A stretch of 64,000 nt of DNA from NCBI RefSeq assembly GCF_013177455.1, contig NZ_CP053660.1, positions 3,658,001-3,722,000 of the forward strand, given 5' to 3'. The notes under the pieces were generated by a model. It did not search any database. It was given only the letters and a program-made list of their open reading frames with translations, and had not been told where the DNA came from. The stretch comes from Nocardioides marmotae (GTDB lineage Bacteria > Actinomycetota > Actinomycetes > Propionibacteriales > Nocardioidaceae). The stretch's first letter is position 1. Each line of letters opens with the position of its first letter. Positions 57,369-64,000 of this stretch are shown here, one piece after another. The position numbers and the translations under genes were made by a program.

Positions 57369-59627
57369 ATGTCCGGACACCGCTCGCTCGCCGACCAGCT
57401 GCGCAGCTGGCCCGACGAGCGCTTGGCCCGGCTCCTGCACGAGCGTCCCGATCTCGCCACTCCCGCCCCTCATGACTCCGGCCAGCTGGCGTCCCGCGCG
57501 GCCACTCGTTCGTCCTTGATGCGTGCGCTCGACGATCTCACGAGGCTCGAGCTCTGCGTCCTTGATGCCCTCGTCGTCGCAGGTCAAACCACACCTGCGG
57601 AACTCGCCACGCTGGTCCGGGCCGCTCCGGGGTCGACCACGGCGGCGCTGGAGCGGCTGCTCGACCTCGCGCTGGCGTGGGAGTCGACCGGCGGGCTGCG
57701 CGCGCTGACCGGCGTCGCGGAGGCGATGGCGGGCGTCCGCGGGGGCGGGGCGAGCGGGCTGCAGCCGCGCTCGCCGGACGCCCCGGCGCCCGCCGAGGTG
57801 GAACGCCGGCTGGCCGAGGTCTCCCCCGCGGCGCGCACCCTGCTCGAGCACGTCGCCGAGCAGGGCGGCGAGGCGACCACGGGCTCCTCGCGGCACCACG
57901 TGAGCGTCGCCGACGCCGCCACCCCGGCCGAGGAGCTGCTCGCCCGCCGGCTGCTGGTGCCCCGCGGCGGCGGGTCGGTCGTGCTGCCCGGCGAGGTCGG
58001 GCTGGCCCTGCGGGGCGGCACCACCACCCGCGAGCCCGTCGACGAGGTGCCCGAGGTGGTCACCTCCGAGCGGGCCGCCGGCCTGGTCGACCGGGCCGCG
58101 GCCGGCGCGGCCTTCGAGCTGGTCCGCCGCGTCGAGCTGCTGCTCGACCACTGGGGCACCACGCCCCCGACCGCGCTGCGCAGCGGCGGGCTGGGGGTGC
58201 GCGACCTCAAGGCGACCGCGACCCTGCTGCACGTCGACGAGCCGACCGCGGCGCTCCTCGTCGAGACCGCGTACGCCGCCGGGCTGCTCGCCACCGCGGC
58301 CGACCGCGACGGCAACCCGGCGTGGGTGCCGACCGACCTGCTCGACACCTGGGCCGGCCACGACCTCGCCGAGCGCTGGGCGTTCCTGGCCCGCGCCTGG
58401 CTCGACATGCCCCGGCTGCCCAGCCTGGTCGGGCGGCGCGACCCGCAGGGCAAGGCCTGGAACGCCCTCCAGCCCGAGCTCGCCTCCGGCACGGCCGCCG
58501 AGGCGCGGCGGATGGCGCTCGAGACGCTCGCCGGGCTGCCGGCCGGCCGGGTCGTGGCGACCGGGACCGGGCCGCCGTCGGTCGTCGCGCGCGTCGCCTG
58601 GCTGCGGCCGCGACGCTCCCGCACGCGGGCCGACCAGGTGGCCGCGGCCCTCGTCGAGGCCGCGGTGCTCGGCGTCTGCGGGCACGGCGGCCTGGCGACG
58701 TACTCCCGGGCGCTGCTGGGCGGCGAGGACCCGGCGCCCGCGCTGGCGGGCCTGTTGCCCGAGCCGGTCGACCACGTGCTGCTCCAGGCCGACCTCACCG
58801 CGGTAGCGCCCGGCCCGCTGGAGTCCGCGCTGGCGCGACGGCTGCAGCTGGTGGCCGACGTGGAGTCGCGGGGCGGGGCGACGGTCTACCGGTTCACGCC
58901 CGGCTCGGTGCGCCGCGCGCTGGACTCGGGGTGGACCGCGGTGGAGCTGCACGACTTCGTCGGGTCGGTCTCGCGCACGCCGGTGCCGCAGCCGCTGACC
59001 TACCTCGTCGACGACACCGCCCGCACCTACGGCGCGGTGCGGGTCGGCGCGGTCGCGGCGTTCCTGCGCTCCGAGGACGCCTCCGCCCTCACCGAGCTCG
59101 AGCACCACCCCCGGGCGGCGGGCCTGGGGCTGCGCCGGATCGCGCCGACGGTCCTGGTCTCCACGACCCCGCTCGACGTGCTGCTCCCCCGGCTCCGCGA
59201 GCTCGGCGGGGCCCCGGTCGTCGAGGGTCCCGACGGGACGATCCACGTCGCGCGCCCCGACGTGCTCCGCGCCCGCACCCCCAAGGACCGGCGGGTCCCC
59301 GCGCGCACCGCCGCCCGGACCGCCGCCCACGCCGCGGCGGTCGTCACCACGATCCGCGCCGGCGACCGGGAGGCCTCGACCCGGCCCGCGGCGGCCGCGA
59401 CGCTCTCCCCGGGCGGCGCCCTCGCCGCGCTCCGCGAGGCCGTGGAGGCGCGCACCTCGGTGCTCATCGCCTACGTCGACAACCACGGCGCCTCGACCGA
59501 GCGGCTCGTCGACCCCCTCTCCGTCGAGGGCGGGCAGCTGACCGCGCACGACCACCGCAGCGACGACCTGCGCACCTTCGCGGTGCCCCGGATCACGAGC
59601 GTCCGGACCGTTGAGGAGTCTCCGTAG
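57369..59627 (+). CDS. helicase-associated domain protein (Rv0862c-like)
   Basis: The 752-residue protein begins [31 protein letters not shown] in pieces, the hallmark of an actinobacterial family next to XPB helicases. It contains several winged-helix-like segments (for example [26 protein letters not shown] and [23 protein letters not shown]). The C-terminal part ([39 protein letters not shown] in pieces) resembles a WYL-like ligand-sensing fold. It has no Walker motifs, so it is not a helicase itself. The gene diverges from the phosphatase operon and precedes the CGNR and XPB genes. Role in DNA repair is inferred from neighbours. Confidence 0.78.
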   Translation: MSGHRSLADQLRSWPDERLARLLHERPDLATPAPHDSGQLASRAATRSSLMRALDDLTRLELCVLDALVVAGQTTPAELATLVRAAPGSTTAALERLLDLALAWESTGGLRALTGVAEAMAGVRGGGASGLQPRSPDAPAPAEVERRLAEVSPAARTLLEHVAEQGGEATTGSSRHHVSVADAATPAEELLARRLLVPRGGGSVVLPGEVGLALRGGTTTREPVDEVPEVVTSERAAGLVDRAAAGAAFELVRRVELLLDHWGTTPPTALRSGGLGVRDLKATATLLHVDEPTAALLVETAYAAGLLATAADRDGNPAWVPTDLLDTWAGHDLAERWAFLARAWLDMPRLPSLVGRRDPQGKAWNALQPELASGTAAEARRMALETLAGLPAGRVVATGTGPPSVVARVAWLRPRRSRTRADQVAAALVEAAVLGVCGHGGLATYSRALLGGEDPAPALAGLLPEPVDHVLLQADLTAVAPGPLESALARRLQLVADVESRGGATVYRFTPGSVRRALDSGWTAVELHDFVGSVSRTPVPQPLTYLVDDTARTYGAVRVGAVAAFLRSEDASALTELEHHPRAAGLGLRRIAPTVLVSTTPLDVLLPRLRELGGAPVVEGPDGTIHVARPDVLRARTPKDRRVPARTAARTAAHAAAVVTTIRAGDREASTRPAAAATLSPGGALAALREAVEARTSVLIAYVDNHGASTERLVDPLSVEGGQLTAHDHRSDDLRTFAVPRITSVRTVEESP

Positions 59628-59630
59628 ACT
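59625..59630 (+). promoter_or_regulatory. -10 hexamer for the CGNR gene
   Basis: TAGACT ends 6 bases before GTG 59637 and overlaps the last codons of the upstream gene. It gives the CGNR-XPB pair an independent leaderless start. Confidence 0.5.
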
Positions 59631-59636
59631 CCGCGG

Positions 59637-60161
59637 GTGGACTTCATCCGGTACGCCGAGCAGTCGGCCGCACTGCTCAACGCACCGCTCGACGACGTGG
59701 AGGCGCTGCGCGACCACCTCGCCTCCCGGCCCTGGCTCCAGGAGCAGTGCACCGACCGCGACTGCATGCTGCTGCGCAAGCACCAGCGCGAGCTCCGGCC
59801 GGTCTTCGAGGCCTCCGCCGCCGGTGACGTCGCCGGGGTCGTCGACGGCCTCAACGAGCTGATGGCCCGGCACCCGGTCAGCCCGCGGATCTCCGACCAC
59901 GACGGGCACCTCCACGTCCACGTCGCCAGCCGCAGCGCCTCGGTCGCCGAGCTGCTCGTCGGGGAGTCGCTGCTCGGGCTGATGACGCTCGTGTGCGACC
60001 TCGGCCCCACCCGGCTCGGTGTCTGCTCGGCGGCGCCGTGCCGCCAGGTGTACGTCGACACCTCCCCCAACCAGTCGCGCCGCTACTGCTCGGACCGCTG
60101 CTCCTCGCGGGCCAACGTGGCGGCGTACCGAGCCCGGCAGAAGGCGGTCACCCCCGCATGA
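59637..60161 (+). CDS. CGNR zinc-finger protein (ABATE-type)
   Basis: The 174-residue protein has a helical stress-response (ABATE-like) domain (ALLNAPLDDVEALRDHLASRPW to LLGLMTLVCDLG) and a C-terminal zinc finger: GVCSAAPCRQVYVDTSPNQSRRYCSDRCSSRANVAAYRARQK in pieces, with Cys pairs C-x4-C and C-x3-C. CGNR fingers bind DNA, so it is a likely regulator. It lies 7 bases before the XPB helicase gene and is co-directional with it, which makes the helicase a possible target or partner. Confidence 0.83.
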   Translation: MDFIRYAEQSAALLNAPLDDVEALRDHLASRPWLQEQCTDRDCMLLRKHQRELRPVFEASAAGDVAGVVDGLNELMARHPVSPRISDHDGHLHVHVASRSASVAELLVGESLLGLMTLVCDLGPTRLGVCSAAPCRQVYVDTSPNQSRRYCSDRCSSRANVAAYRARQKAVTPA

Positions 60162-60168
60162 GCACCCC

Positions 60169-61809
60169 ATGAACGACGGACCACTCATCGTCCAGTCCGA
60201 CAAGACCCTGCTCCTGGAGATCGACCACGAGCGCGCGGCCGACTGCCGCAAGGCGATCGCGCCGTTCGCCGAGCTCGAGCGCTCCCCCGAGCACGTGCAC
60301 ACCTACCGGCTCACCCCGCTGGGGCTGTGGAACGCCCGCGCCGCCGGCCACGACGCCGAGCAGGTCGTCGACACGCTGCTGGAGTACAGCCGCTACGCCG
60401 TCCCCCACGCGCTGCTCGTCGACGTCGCCGAGACGATGGCCCGGTACGGCCGGCTGCGGCTCGACAAGCACCCCACCCACGGGCTGGTGCTCACCTCGAC
60501 CGACCGGCCGGTGCTCGAGGAGGTGCTGCGCGCCAAGAAGATCCAAGGCATGCTCGGCGAGCGGATCGACGACGACACCGTCGTGGTCCACGCCTCCGAG
60601 CGCGGCAACCTCAAGCAGGCGCTGCTGAAGATCGGCTGGCCCGCCGAGGACTTCGCCGGGTACGTCGACGGCGAGGCCCACCCGATCGCGCTCGACGAGT
60701 CCGACTGGCAGCTGCGCGACTACCAGCGCGACGCGGCCGAGTCGTTCTGGCACGGCGGGTCCGGCGTGGTCGTGCTGCCCTGCGGCGCCGGCAAGACGCT
60801 GGTCGGCGCCTCCGCGATGGCCCACGCGCAGGCGACCACGCTGATCCTGGTCACCAACACCGTCTCGGCGCGCCAGTGGAAGGACGAGCTGGTGCGGCGT
60901 ACCTCGCTGACCGAGGACGAGATCGGGGAGTACTCCGGCTCGGTCAAGGAGGTCCGGCCGGTCACCATCGCGACGTACCAGGTCCTGACGACCAAGCGGA
61001 AGGGCGTCTACCCCCACCTCGAGCTGCTCGACGCCCGCGACTGGGGGCTGATCATCTACGACGAGGTGCACCTGCTGCCCGCGCCGATCTTCCGGATGAC
61101 CGCGAACCTCCAGGCGCGGCGGCGGATCGGGCTGACCGCGACGCTGGTGCGCGAGGACGGCCGCGAGGGCGACGTGTTCTCCCTCATCGGGCCCAAGCGG
61201 TACGACGCGCCGTGGAAGGACATCGAGGCGCAGGGCTGGATCGCGCCGGCCGACTGCGTCGAGGTGCGGGTGACGCTGCCGACCGACGAGCGCCTCGTGT
61301 ACGCCGTCGCGGAGCCCGAGGAGCGCTACCGGCTCGCCTCGTGCACCGCGGAGAAGACCCGCGTGGTCCGCGACATCGTCGCCTCCCACCGCGACCAGCC
61401 GACGCTGGTCATCGGGCAGTACATCGAGCAGCTCGACGAGCTCGCGGCCGCGCTCGACGCCCCCGTGATCAAGGGCGACACCCCCGTGAAGGAGCGGCAG
61501 CGGCTCTTCGACGCGTTCCGCGCCGGCGAGGTCGGGCTGCTCGTGGTCTCCAAGGTCGCGAACTTCTCCATCGACCTGCCCTCGGCCGAGGTGGCGATCC
61601 AGGTCTCCGGCTCCTTCGGCTCCCGCCAGGAGGAGGCCCAGCGGCTCGGCCGGCTGCTGCGGCCCAAGTCGGAGGGGAAGACCGCGCACTTCTACACGAT
61701 CGTCTCCCGCGACACCGTCGACGCCGACTTCGCCGCCAACCGGCAGCGCTTCCTCGCCGAGCAGGGGTACGCCTACCGGATCCTCGACGCCGAGGACCTC
61801 CCGGCCTGA
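60169..61809 (+). CDS. XPB-type DNA repair helicase (ERCC3-like, SF2)
   Basis: The 546-residue protein is a 3'-5' SF2 helicase. Visible are Walker A PCGAGKT (204-210), DEVH (298-301), the SAT-like TATL (322-325), and the XPB-specific RED motif (328-330). Domain 2 has QEEAQRLGRLLR (motif VI). Residues 1-170 form the damage-recognition-like N-terminal domain. Length and motifs match Rv0861c of M. tuberculosis, which unwinds and anneals DNA. The ATG at 60169 is the only suitable start. Eukaryotic XPB acts in nucleotide excision repair; the bacterial role is not fully settled. Confidence 0.93.
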   Translation: MNDGPLIVQSDKTLLLEIDHERAADCRKAIAPFAELERSPEHVHTYRLTPLGLWNARAAGHDAEQVVDTLLEYSRYAVPHALLVDVAETMARYGRLRLDKHPTHGLVLTSTDRPVLEEVLRAKKIQGMLGERIDDDTVVVHASERGNLKQALLKIGWPAEDFAGYVDGEAHPIALDESDWQLRDYQRDAAESFWHGGSGVVVLPCGAGKTLVGASAMAHAQATTLILVTNTVSARQWKDELVRRTSLTEDEIGEYSGSVKEVRPVTIATYQVLTTKRKGVYPHLELLDARDWGLIIYDEVHLLPAPIFRMTANLQARRRIGLTATLVREDGREGDVFSLIGPKRYDAPWKDIEAQGWIAPADCVEVRVTLPTDERLVYAVAEPEERYRLASCTAEKTRVVRDIVASHRDQPTLVIGQYIEQLDELAAALDAPVIKGDTPVKERQRLFDAFRAGEVGLLVVSKVANFSIDLPSAEVAIQVSGSFGSRQEEAQRLGRLLRPKSEGKTAHFYTIVSRDTVDADFAANRQRFLAEQGYAYRILDAEDLPA

Positions 61810-61813
61810 GCGC

Positions 61814-62353
61814 TCACCCCGCCCCGACCGGACCGCGGACCCACCGGTCGGGCTCGCGGAGCAGGCGCGGGCCGGCCTCCTCGGCCGCCCCGACACCGGC
61901 CGCCTCCGCCGCGGTGAGCACCGCCCGGCGCAGCTTGCGCCAGTTCCCCTCGGAGGTCGGCATCCCGTTCTGGTGGACGGCCTCGCGCAGCGCCAGCCGG
62001 GTGCCACCGCCCTCGGCCGGGACCAGCACCGCCGTGGTCGCGACCTCCCCCTCCTGGATCGTCCAGGCGCGCTCCCCGGCCGGCTTCCACCAGCGGGGCA
62101 GCTTCGCGGCGGCGAGGACCTGCTCGGCGCCGGGCAGATCGGTGTCGAGGTGCACCTCGGTCGCCAGCGAGACCAGCAGCTTCTCCACGAAGGGGTTGCC
62201 CTGGTTGTCCCAGGTCGCGCCGCGGGCGGAGTTGTCGGCCGCCCGGGCGACGAACTGCCGCCGCCAGCGACGCACGCGCCACCCGATCAGCACGAGGGCC
62301 AGGAACGCCGCCATCACGAAGTAGCCCTGGTTCAGGCGCCACCACTCCTCCAT
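61814..62353 (-). CDS. hypothetical membrane-anchored protein, 179 aa
   Basis: An N-terminal span (LNQGYFVMAAFLALVLIGWRV) is followed by an Arg-rich turn and a soluble, mixed domain of about 150 residues (DNQGNPFVEKLLVSLATEV, WTIQEGEVATTAVLVPAEGGGTRLALREAVHQNG). No catalytic motif is recognised. ATG at 62353 has GGAGGAGGGG upstream. It converges with the XPB gene, 4 bases apart. Confidence 0.6.
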   Translation of the reverse strand: MEEWWRLNQGYFVMAAFLALVLIGWRVRRWRRQFVARAADNSARGATWDNQGNPFVEKLLVSLATEVHLDTDLPGAEQVLAAAKLPRWWKPAGERAWTIQEGEVATTAVLVPAEGGGTRLALREAVHQNGMPTSEGNWRKLRRAVLTAAEAAGVGAAEEAGPRLLREPDRWVRGPVGAG

Positions 62354-62562
62354 CGCCCCTCCTCCCACGACGCCCCGCCGGGGGGCGTCTGCCGGTGCTT
62401 CCAGCCCTACCCCCGCCCGCGCGCCCTCGAACCGGGCTGGGCGACGTGGCTAGACCTGGGGTCCGGCGTGGGTCCGGGGCGGTCCGGGGGCGCGGGTTTC
62501 CTGCGGATCGGGCCGCGGGCGGCGTACTTCTGGGCCTTTGCACCCGCTTCTGGGCCAATGTA

Positions 62563-62568
62563 TTGACC
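62563..62568 (+). promoter_or_regulatory. possible -35 upstream of the serA palindrome
   Basis: TTGACC is one base from the consensus. TATAGG at 62590-62595, inside the palindrome, could act as -10 but leaves a 21-base spacer, longer than usual. Any transcript would have a leader of about 95 bases to serA. Confidence 0.35.
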
Positions 62569-62578
62569 CGGAAGCGGA

Positions 62579-62604
62579 TGCGTACCACCTATAGGTGGTA
62601 CGCA
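62579..62604. promoter_or_regulatory. 26-bp perfect palindrome (candidate operator) upstream of serA
   Basis: The half-site is TGCGTACCACCTA, followed by its exact reverse complement, with CCTATAGG at the centre. It lies 93 bases upstream of the serA start. No T-run follows, and flanking sequence is unlike a terminator. A dimeric repressor site is the simplest reading. The cognate regulator is not in the window. Confidence 0.6.
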
Positions 62605-62685
62605 CGCCCCCTCCGAAGGCCCCTCACCCCCAGCCGTCCCGTCTCACCCGGGGGCGGGAAATCGGAGGAGGAGGGGGGACGGTCC

Positions 62686-62691
62686 TAGGGT
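62686..62691 (+). promoter_or_regulatory. -10 hexamer for serA
   Basis: TAGGGT ends 6 bases before GTG 62698, matching the leaderless pattern seen elsewhere here. Confidence 0.55.
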
Positions 62692-62697
62692 GCGAGC

Positions 62698-63897
62698 GTG
62701 AAGGCACTGCTGCTGGAGAACATCCACCAGGTGGCCGTCGAGTCGCTCGAGGCCAAGGGGTACGAGGTCGAGCTGCGGTCGGGCTCCCTCTCCGAGGAGG
62801 AGCTGGTCGAGGCGCTCGAGGGCGTCTCGCTGCTCGGCATCCGCTCCAACACCACCGTCACCGCGAAGGTCCTCGACGCGGCGCCGGACCTGGTGGCGAT
62901 CGGCTGCTTCTGCATCGGCACCAACCAGGTCGACCTCGCCGCGGCGACCGAGCGGGGGGTGGCGGTGTTCAACGCGCCGTACTCCAACACCCGCAGCGTC
63001 GTGGAGCTGGTCATCGGCGAGATCATCGCGCTGGCCCGGCGACTGCCGGAGAAGATCGAGAAGATGCACGCCGGCGTCTGGGACAAGTCGGCCAAGGGCA
63101 GCCACGAGGTCCGCGGGCGCACGCTCGGCATCGTGGGATACGGCAACATCGGCACCCAGCTCTCGACGGTCGCCGAGGCGCTGGGCATGCGGGTGGTCTT
63201 CTTCGACACCGCCGACCGGCCCGCGCACGGCAACGCCCGGCGGATGTCGACCCTCGACGAGCTGCTCGCGATCTCCGACGTGGTCAGCCTGCACATCGAC
63301 GGGCGGCCGGGCAACGCCGGGATGTTCGGGCACGAGCAGTTCGCGAAGATGAAGCCGCGGGCGATGTTCGTCAACGCGGCCCGCGGGATGGTCGTCGACA
63401 CCGAGTCGCTGCGCGAGCACATCCTCTCCGGCCACATCGCCGGCGCCGCGATGGACGTCTTCCCGGTCGAGCCCAAGGCCCAGGGCGACCCGTTCGAGTC
63501 GCCCCTGCGCGGCCTGGACAACGTCATCCTCACCCCGCACGTCGGCGGCTCGACGCAGGAGGCGCAGGAGGAGATCGGCTGGTTCGTCTCCGGCAAGCTC
63601 GCCGCGTTCGCCCTGCACGGCAGCACCGCGCTGTCGGTCAACCTGCCCGCCGTCAACGTCCCCGAGCTGCGCACCGGCCACCGGCTGGGCTTCCTGCACC
63701 GCAACGTCCCCGGCGTGCTGGCGCGGCTCAACGAGATGCTCGCCGAGGAGGGCGACAACGTCGTGCAGCAGCAGCTCGCCACCCGCGGCGAGGTGGGGTA
63801 CGTCGTCACCGACGCCGCCGCCCCGCTCTCGGAGGGGTCGCTGCAGCGGCTGGCCGCCTCGGAGAACGGTCTCTGGGTCCGCACCTGGTCGGCCTGA
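62698..63897 (+). CDS. serA: D-3-phosphoglycerate dehydrogenase (short, ACT-domain type)
   Basis: The 399-residue enzyme begins serine synthesis by oxidising 3-phosphoglycerate. It has the NAD-binding motif GYGNIG (147-152), Arg229 (NAARGM), Glu258 (FPVEP) and His281 (LTPHVGGST) as the catalytic set. Residues about 325-399 form an ACT domain (GFLHRNVPGVLARLNEMLAEEGDNVVQQQL in pieces), probably for serine feedback. Length is that of the E. coli-type enzyme, not the long 520-residue type of M. tuberculosis. GTG at 62698 has a leaderless -10 and an operator-like palindrome further upstream. Confidence 0.92.
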   Translation: MKALLLENIHQVAVESLEAKGYEVELRSGSLSEEELVEALEGVSLLGIRSNTTVTAKVLDAAPDLVAIGCFCIGTNQVDLAAATERGVAVFNAPYSNTRSVVELVIGEIIALARRLPEKIEKMHAGVWDKSAKGSHEVRGRTLGIVGYGNIGTQLSTVAEALGMRVVFFDTADRPAHGNARRMSTLDELLAISDVVSLHIDGRPGNAGMFGHEQFAKMKPRAMFVNAARGMVVDTESLREHILSGHIAGAAMDVFPVEPKAQGDPFESPLRGLDNVILTPHVGGSTQEAQEEIGWFVSGKLAAFALHGSTALSVNLPAVNVPELRTGHRLGFLHRNVPGVLARLNEMLAEEGDNVVQQQLATRGEVGYVVTDAAAPLSEGSLQRLAASENGLWVRTWSA

Positions 63898-63958
63898 CGA
63901 CGTACGCCGCCGGCCCGGCGCGAGGACCGGCGCGCCCCCCGGGGCGTGCCGACCCGGG

Positions 63959-64000
63959 TCAGCCGACCTCGGAGCGCGGCTGCGGCCCGACGTCGCCGAC
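63959..64000 (-). CDS. probable C-terminal end of a minus-strand gene, partial
   Basis: The last 42 bases can be read as the final 13 codons and stop of a minus-strand gene cut by the window edge (ending PQPRSEVG). It is too short to identify. It converges with serA. Confidence 0.3.
   Translation of the reverse strand, partial: VGDVGPQPRSEVG

Larger units (their letters stand above)
62354..62697. other. divergent intergenic region upstream of serA
   Basis: The 344-base gap between the membrane-anchored protein start and serA holds no credible gene. It contains two direct repeats of CTTCTGGGCC (62527-62536 and 62547-62556, 20 bases apart), a TTGACC (62563-62568), the 26-bp palindrome and the serA -10. 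The left part (62354-62526) is GC-rich with no clear signal. Confidence 0.55.

Noticed and set aside
57345..60302. Upstream extension of the PP2C frame by nearly 1,000 codons
   Set aside because: The extension is antisense to the helicase-associated and CGNR genes. PP2C homology starts at 57344, where a -10 and GTG fit.
62579..62604. Rho-independent terminator
   Set aside because: The palindrome has no loop bases and no T-run, and lies in a divergent promoter region rather than after a gene.

Overview
The window is chromosomal DNA from a very GC-rich actinobacterium, most likely a member of the Nocardioidaceae such as Nocardioides (inferred from gene content, codon use and gene order; no search was run). 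Supporting signs are the actinobacterial S10/spc/alpha ribosomal protein cluster, an XPB-type DNA repair helicase beside a helicase-associated protein as in mycobacteria, DUF2530 and DUF3027 genes, a DUF222/HNH (13E12-type) gene under a mycobacterial-type SOS box, and many genes whose -10 hexamer (TAnnnT or close) ends 6-7 bases before the start codon, the signature of leaderless transcripts.

Layout. 1-3437: a PAP2 phosphatase cut by the window edge, an acyl-CoA dehydrogenase, an HSL-type alpha/beta hydrolase and a small hypothetical protein. 3438-5379: a repeat-bearing gap, the SOS-boxed DUF222/HNH gene and a second repeat-bearing gap. 5380-11714: a PucR-type regulator diverging from a complete five-gene branched-chain-amino-acid-type ABC importer. 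12027-18007: methyltransferase and truA, a receiver/thioredoxin-reductase-like flavoprotein, a PfkB kinase and a GntR regulator that share one 28-bp palindrome, and a secreted beta-propeller-like protein.

18115-42944 is the translation core, all on the minus strand: str operon (rpsL-rpsG-fusA-tuf), trmB, S10 and spc operons (rpsJ to map), then terC behind a candidate manganese (yybP-ykoY) riboswitch and a luciferase-like oxidoreductase, then the alpha operon (infA-rpmJ-rpsM-rpsK-rpsD-rpoA-rplQ). Genes overlap by 1-4 bases at many junctions, so translational coupling is widespread. Strong hairpins lie at operon ends and at the fusA/tuf, rpsD/rpoA, rplO/secY and rpoA/rplQ junctions. The leaders of rpsJ and rpsL share a 23-nt element at exactly the same distance from the start codon.

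43139-50072 holds a MarR-MFS pair, an AzgA-type purine permease, DUF2530, a methyltransferase, DUF3027 and an MFS-like membrane protein, a set resembling the Rv0876c-Rv0883c neighbourhood of M. tuberculosis. A 22-bp tandem repeat (8 full copies) lies between the convergent methyltransferase and DUF3027 genes. 50102-57344: cold-shock protein, HAD hydrolase, secreted subtilase, SRPBCC protein, and a PP2C phosphatase-FHA-RDD/FHA operon. 57369-61809: helicase-associated protein, CGNR zinc-finger protein and XPB helicase, diverging from the phosphatase operon through 24 bp. 61814-64000: a small membrane-anchored protein, a 26-bp palindrome, serA, and the probable end of a minus-strand gene.

No rRNA, tRNA, CRISPR array, prophage or intact insertion sequence was seen. 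The most interesting items are the non-coding ones: the shared str/S10 leader element, the start-codon palindrome, the tandem repeat array, the three-way-junction structure after rpoA, and the operator-like palindrome upstream of serA.
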